Shown piece after piece: positions 61,801-64,000 of a stretch of 64,000 bases of DNA. The position numbers and the translations under genes are program-made. This DNA comes from Seminavis robusta (lineage: Eukaryota > Bacillariophyta > Bacillariophyceae > Naviculales > Naviculaceae). The notes below the pieces were generated by a model. That model had not been told where the DNA came from, searched no databases, and worked only from the letters and a program-made list of their open reading frames with translations. The stretch is from positions 1-64,000 of the forward strand of contig CAICTM010000392.1 in the NCBI GenBank assembly GCA_903772945.1, given 5' to 3'. Within the stretch, counting starts at the first letter, position 1. The number at the start of each line of letters is the position of its first letter.

Positions 61801-63265
61801 GGCCGCGTCTTGCTAATTTTGATGAGGCGCCGAATTCTGTGGAGTGAGACCTTCCTGTTGCCATAGCATTCGCAGGAAAGGTCCCAGGTTAGAATATTTC
61901 GTCCGCTGTGGAAGTAGTACCAAAAGCGAATCGAATCCAACTCGGGATTTGATTGTGTACTCGAGCAGATCGAGCACTCAATACGTACTGTACGGTACAT
62001 GGTGAGGGGTTAGAGAGCTGTTTAGAGTAGGGAAGTTATCCTCTACAGAAGCCAGCTAGCAAGAGATGAGGCTTAGTCAAAGAAGAGGCCCAGTTCCCTG
62101 GGATCAGGGGTGACAAATTGGGGACCAACACAGGAGCCAAAGGGCTCCGTACATCCATCAAAACAAACCCATCGTGTCTTCCTTGACTCCCAGCTACTGG
62201 CACTGCCTGAGCTTCCGCACTGTAGATGACTTGGACAGGACAGTGGCTCCTGTTAGTAGTATCTACGGATAAGTACAGAGAGTGGGTATCCCTCGATACA
62301 GTTCTTGCCAGATTGATTGTGCTGGCTACAGTAGCTAGCTCGGATTGGGGACAGAATTGGGGGGTTTACAACACCTGACTGCTGGTTGGATCATCCCAAA
62401 CACTGCACTCTGACGAGGCAGGGTATCAGTATGGTTGAGCAATGGCTCATACCGGTACATACATGGTACCGGTACCCACACAACTTTTGTGATGATCCGT
62501 TGGCTGTATCATCTTGATGGCTTGTTGTTTTATTCTTCTTCAAAGAGGACGAAACAAGGTTGATCACATTGATCACATTGATCACCTTGGCCGCAGTATG
62601 AGACCATAAGAGGAAAGGAATGAACACTTTTTATCAGAGCAGTGAGGGGGACGGAGCAGGGGGGCAGACTAGCTAGCCAGCCATGATATATAGATCAAGA
62701 GCACCACAATCATCCCAATGACGTGAGCTCATCGAATTTATTTTAAAACAGGATCACGAGCGGCTCTACTACTAGCTAGCCAGGGCAATGCTCAAACGAG
62801 CAGAAACAAAGGTGCCAACCACAGAGTTAAATTGTGGCTCTAAAGTAAGTGTGACATCCCGTCACGAGCCGTACCGGTGCCGTACCGTAAGTAAGTCATG
62901 GCGAGGTTCCGCGGAAGTATGTGGACACTTGCGTGGCTGCAGATTACGACTACACATCCGGGTCTCTTACGCACCACGAAAGTTGGTCCCACAACGATGT
63001 CACCTCCCTTATTCACCCCTCCCTGTTGGAAAGAGGAAAGAAGTAAGTCTCTCGCCTCAATTTATTAAAATTGTTGGTGTGGTTACATTCATTCCTATCC
63101 TCGCCCTGTATCTGTTTTTACCTCTGGCTGTGGTATCTTGTGGAGTTATCTATCTTCATTTGTGCGAAAGAATTTGGCTTTCTTCTCCAGTTTGGTGTTA
63201 CGTTAGTTTCCCTGGACATTCCATTCATTCAATTCATCTTTCGAGTTTGAGGCAGGCAGTCAGTC
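61801..63265. other. Divergent intergenic region
   Basis: This is the 5' region of the SET gene and of the TPR gene at 63266. No gene is supported. It holds a second copy (62021-62057) of the motif at 39937-39972, three tandem TTGATCACA units at 62561-62584, and frequent TACCGGTA/CTAGCTAG motifs. A 163-residue frame at 62788-63279 has no recognisable feature. Confidence 0.5.
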
Positions 63266-64000
63266 ATGGACAGTATTAGTCGATTGCTCTTTTTGGAGGA
63301 CAACAACAACAACAACAACATCGATGACGACAATAATCTGTTGAAGGATACCACCTGCACCACGGACTATTCGACCGACGTGGATGACGAAGACGATGCT
63401 GCCTACTATTCTTCCTTGTTTCAAATGTACGATGGTAACTGGGCCGTGAACGGACATTGGCTCACGGCCGAAGTCAGCACTCTGTTGGAATGTCTCCAAC
63501 AACTACAAGATCAAGACGACTCGACCGACTTGGATGCTTCTTTACAATGCTCCCAGCGGTTGATGGCGTCATGGATGGAGACTTCCTTTTCCAACGATGG
63601 CACTGATCATGACGATTATTTCTATTTGGAAGATTACTTGCCATTAGACGACCGCACGAAATACCACGAACTCCAGCAACACCTGCAATGCCGTTGTTTG
63701 ACCATGGCCAGTTTGATGCTCCGCTGCTTGGCGGCCGATTTGATTGCACCTCCGTATGTGCAAATATGTCGACTCGCTTCTCACGATCGCCAACGCATTG
63801 CCAGTCTCAAGACACGCGCCAACGAAGCCTTTTTCTTTCAACGCGATTATCCCGCGGCATTACAGTTGTATGAAGAAGCACTCCAACAATTCCCCCCCAA
63901 TTTCATTTGTCACGTCATGCCCGCGGTGGACTGGAAAGAACTCGTCTCGCTCTTGGCCAGTCAAGCCGATTGTTATTTTCAATTGGAAGATTTTGTCAAT
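63266..64000 (+). CDS. TPR-like protein, 5' part (cut by window edge)
   Basis: The frame opens at an ATG at 63266 and runs off the window, giving at least 245 residues. The first 60 residues are Asn/Asp-rich (six Asn at residues 13-18) and probably disordered. A helical region follows (CLTMASLMLRCLAADLI). A tetratricopeptide-like helix pair is at about 178-210 (RANEAFFFQRDYPAALQLYE), followed by a second start (LLASQADCYFQLEDF). TPRs are protein-binding modules, and any domain beyond the edge cannot be seen. No signal peptide is present. The Met choice is supported by the absence of coding character upstream. Confidence 0.65.
   Translation, partial: MDSISRLLFLEDNNNNNNIDDDNNLLKDTTCTTDYSTDVDDEDDAAYYSSLFQMYDGNWAVNGHWLTAEVSTLLECLQQLQDQDDSTDLDASLQCSQRLMASWMETSFSNDGTDHDDYFYLEDYLPLDDRTKYHELQQHLQCRCLTMASLMLRCLAADLIAPPYVQICRLASHDRQRIASLKTRANEAFFFQRDYPAALQLYEEALQQFPPNFICHVMPAVDWKELVSLLASQADCYFQLEDFVN

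Noticed and set aside
62788-63279. 163-residue plus-strand frame with a hydrophobic segment
   Set aside because: It overlaps the start of the TPR gene in another frame and shows no coding pattern. The hydrophobic run is short and isolated.

Overview
The window is eukaryotic nuclear DNA from a diatom, most likely a raphid pennate diatom of the Seminavis type. This is inference. It rests on short GT-AG introns (72 to 230 bp), widely spaced mostly single-exon genes, several receptor-like proteins with a cytosolic tail, one membrane segment and an extracellular leucine-rich repeat (LRR) domain but no kinase, and secreted P/T/S-rich proteins carrying R-x-L sites like those cut in diatom cell-wall proteins. 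Intergenic DNA is full of short palindromes (CTAGCTAG, TACCGGTA).

Layout. 1-12 kb: a minus-strand LRR receptor-like protein, a membrane-anchored methyltransferase (2 exons), an unknown protein divergent from a small mitochondrial COX7a-like protein (2 exons), a protein-phosphatase leucine carboxyl methyltransferase, and a DUF6714 protein. 12-24 kb: a second LRR receptor-like protein, two secreted repeat proteins, a broken coiled-coil gene and a type II glycosyltransferase. 24-36 kb: a fatty-acid elongase (2 exons), a 1,417-residue secreted proline-rich protein, a protist NPPY methyltransferase, a smaller secreted paralogue and a charged disordered protein. 37-50 kb: a second type II glycosyltransferase, a foldback repeat, a third LRR receptor-like protein (3 exons), a double-hotdog acyl-CoA thioesterase and an ankyrin protein. 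50-64 kb: two small unknown genes around a minisatellite, an ISRSO16-like DDE transposase, a nest of inverted-repeat elements, a GPI-anchor-like Cys-rich secreted protein, a SET-MYND protein and the 5' part of a TPR protein cut by the window edge.

The most unusual content is a family of secreted minus-strand proteins between 16.7 and 34 kb. Three of them share a cysteine module split in two by a variable linker that ends in a G-R-x-L-Q site. One of these is fused to a second module that is also found in a fourth secreted protein. Together with the LRR receptors and the two Golgi-type glycosyltransferases, the window is rich in cell-surface and extracellular-matrix genes. No shared pathway can be proved from sequence alone.

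The second notable area is 56.5-57.4 kb. An element of about 0.9 kb with 30-bp inverted ends contains a mariner-type MITE with TA duplications and a further inverted-repeat block. No rRNA, convincing intact tRNA or CRISPR array was seen.
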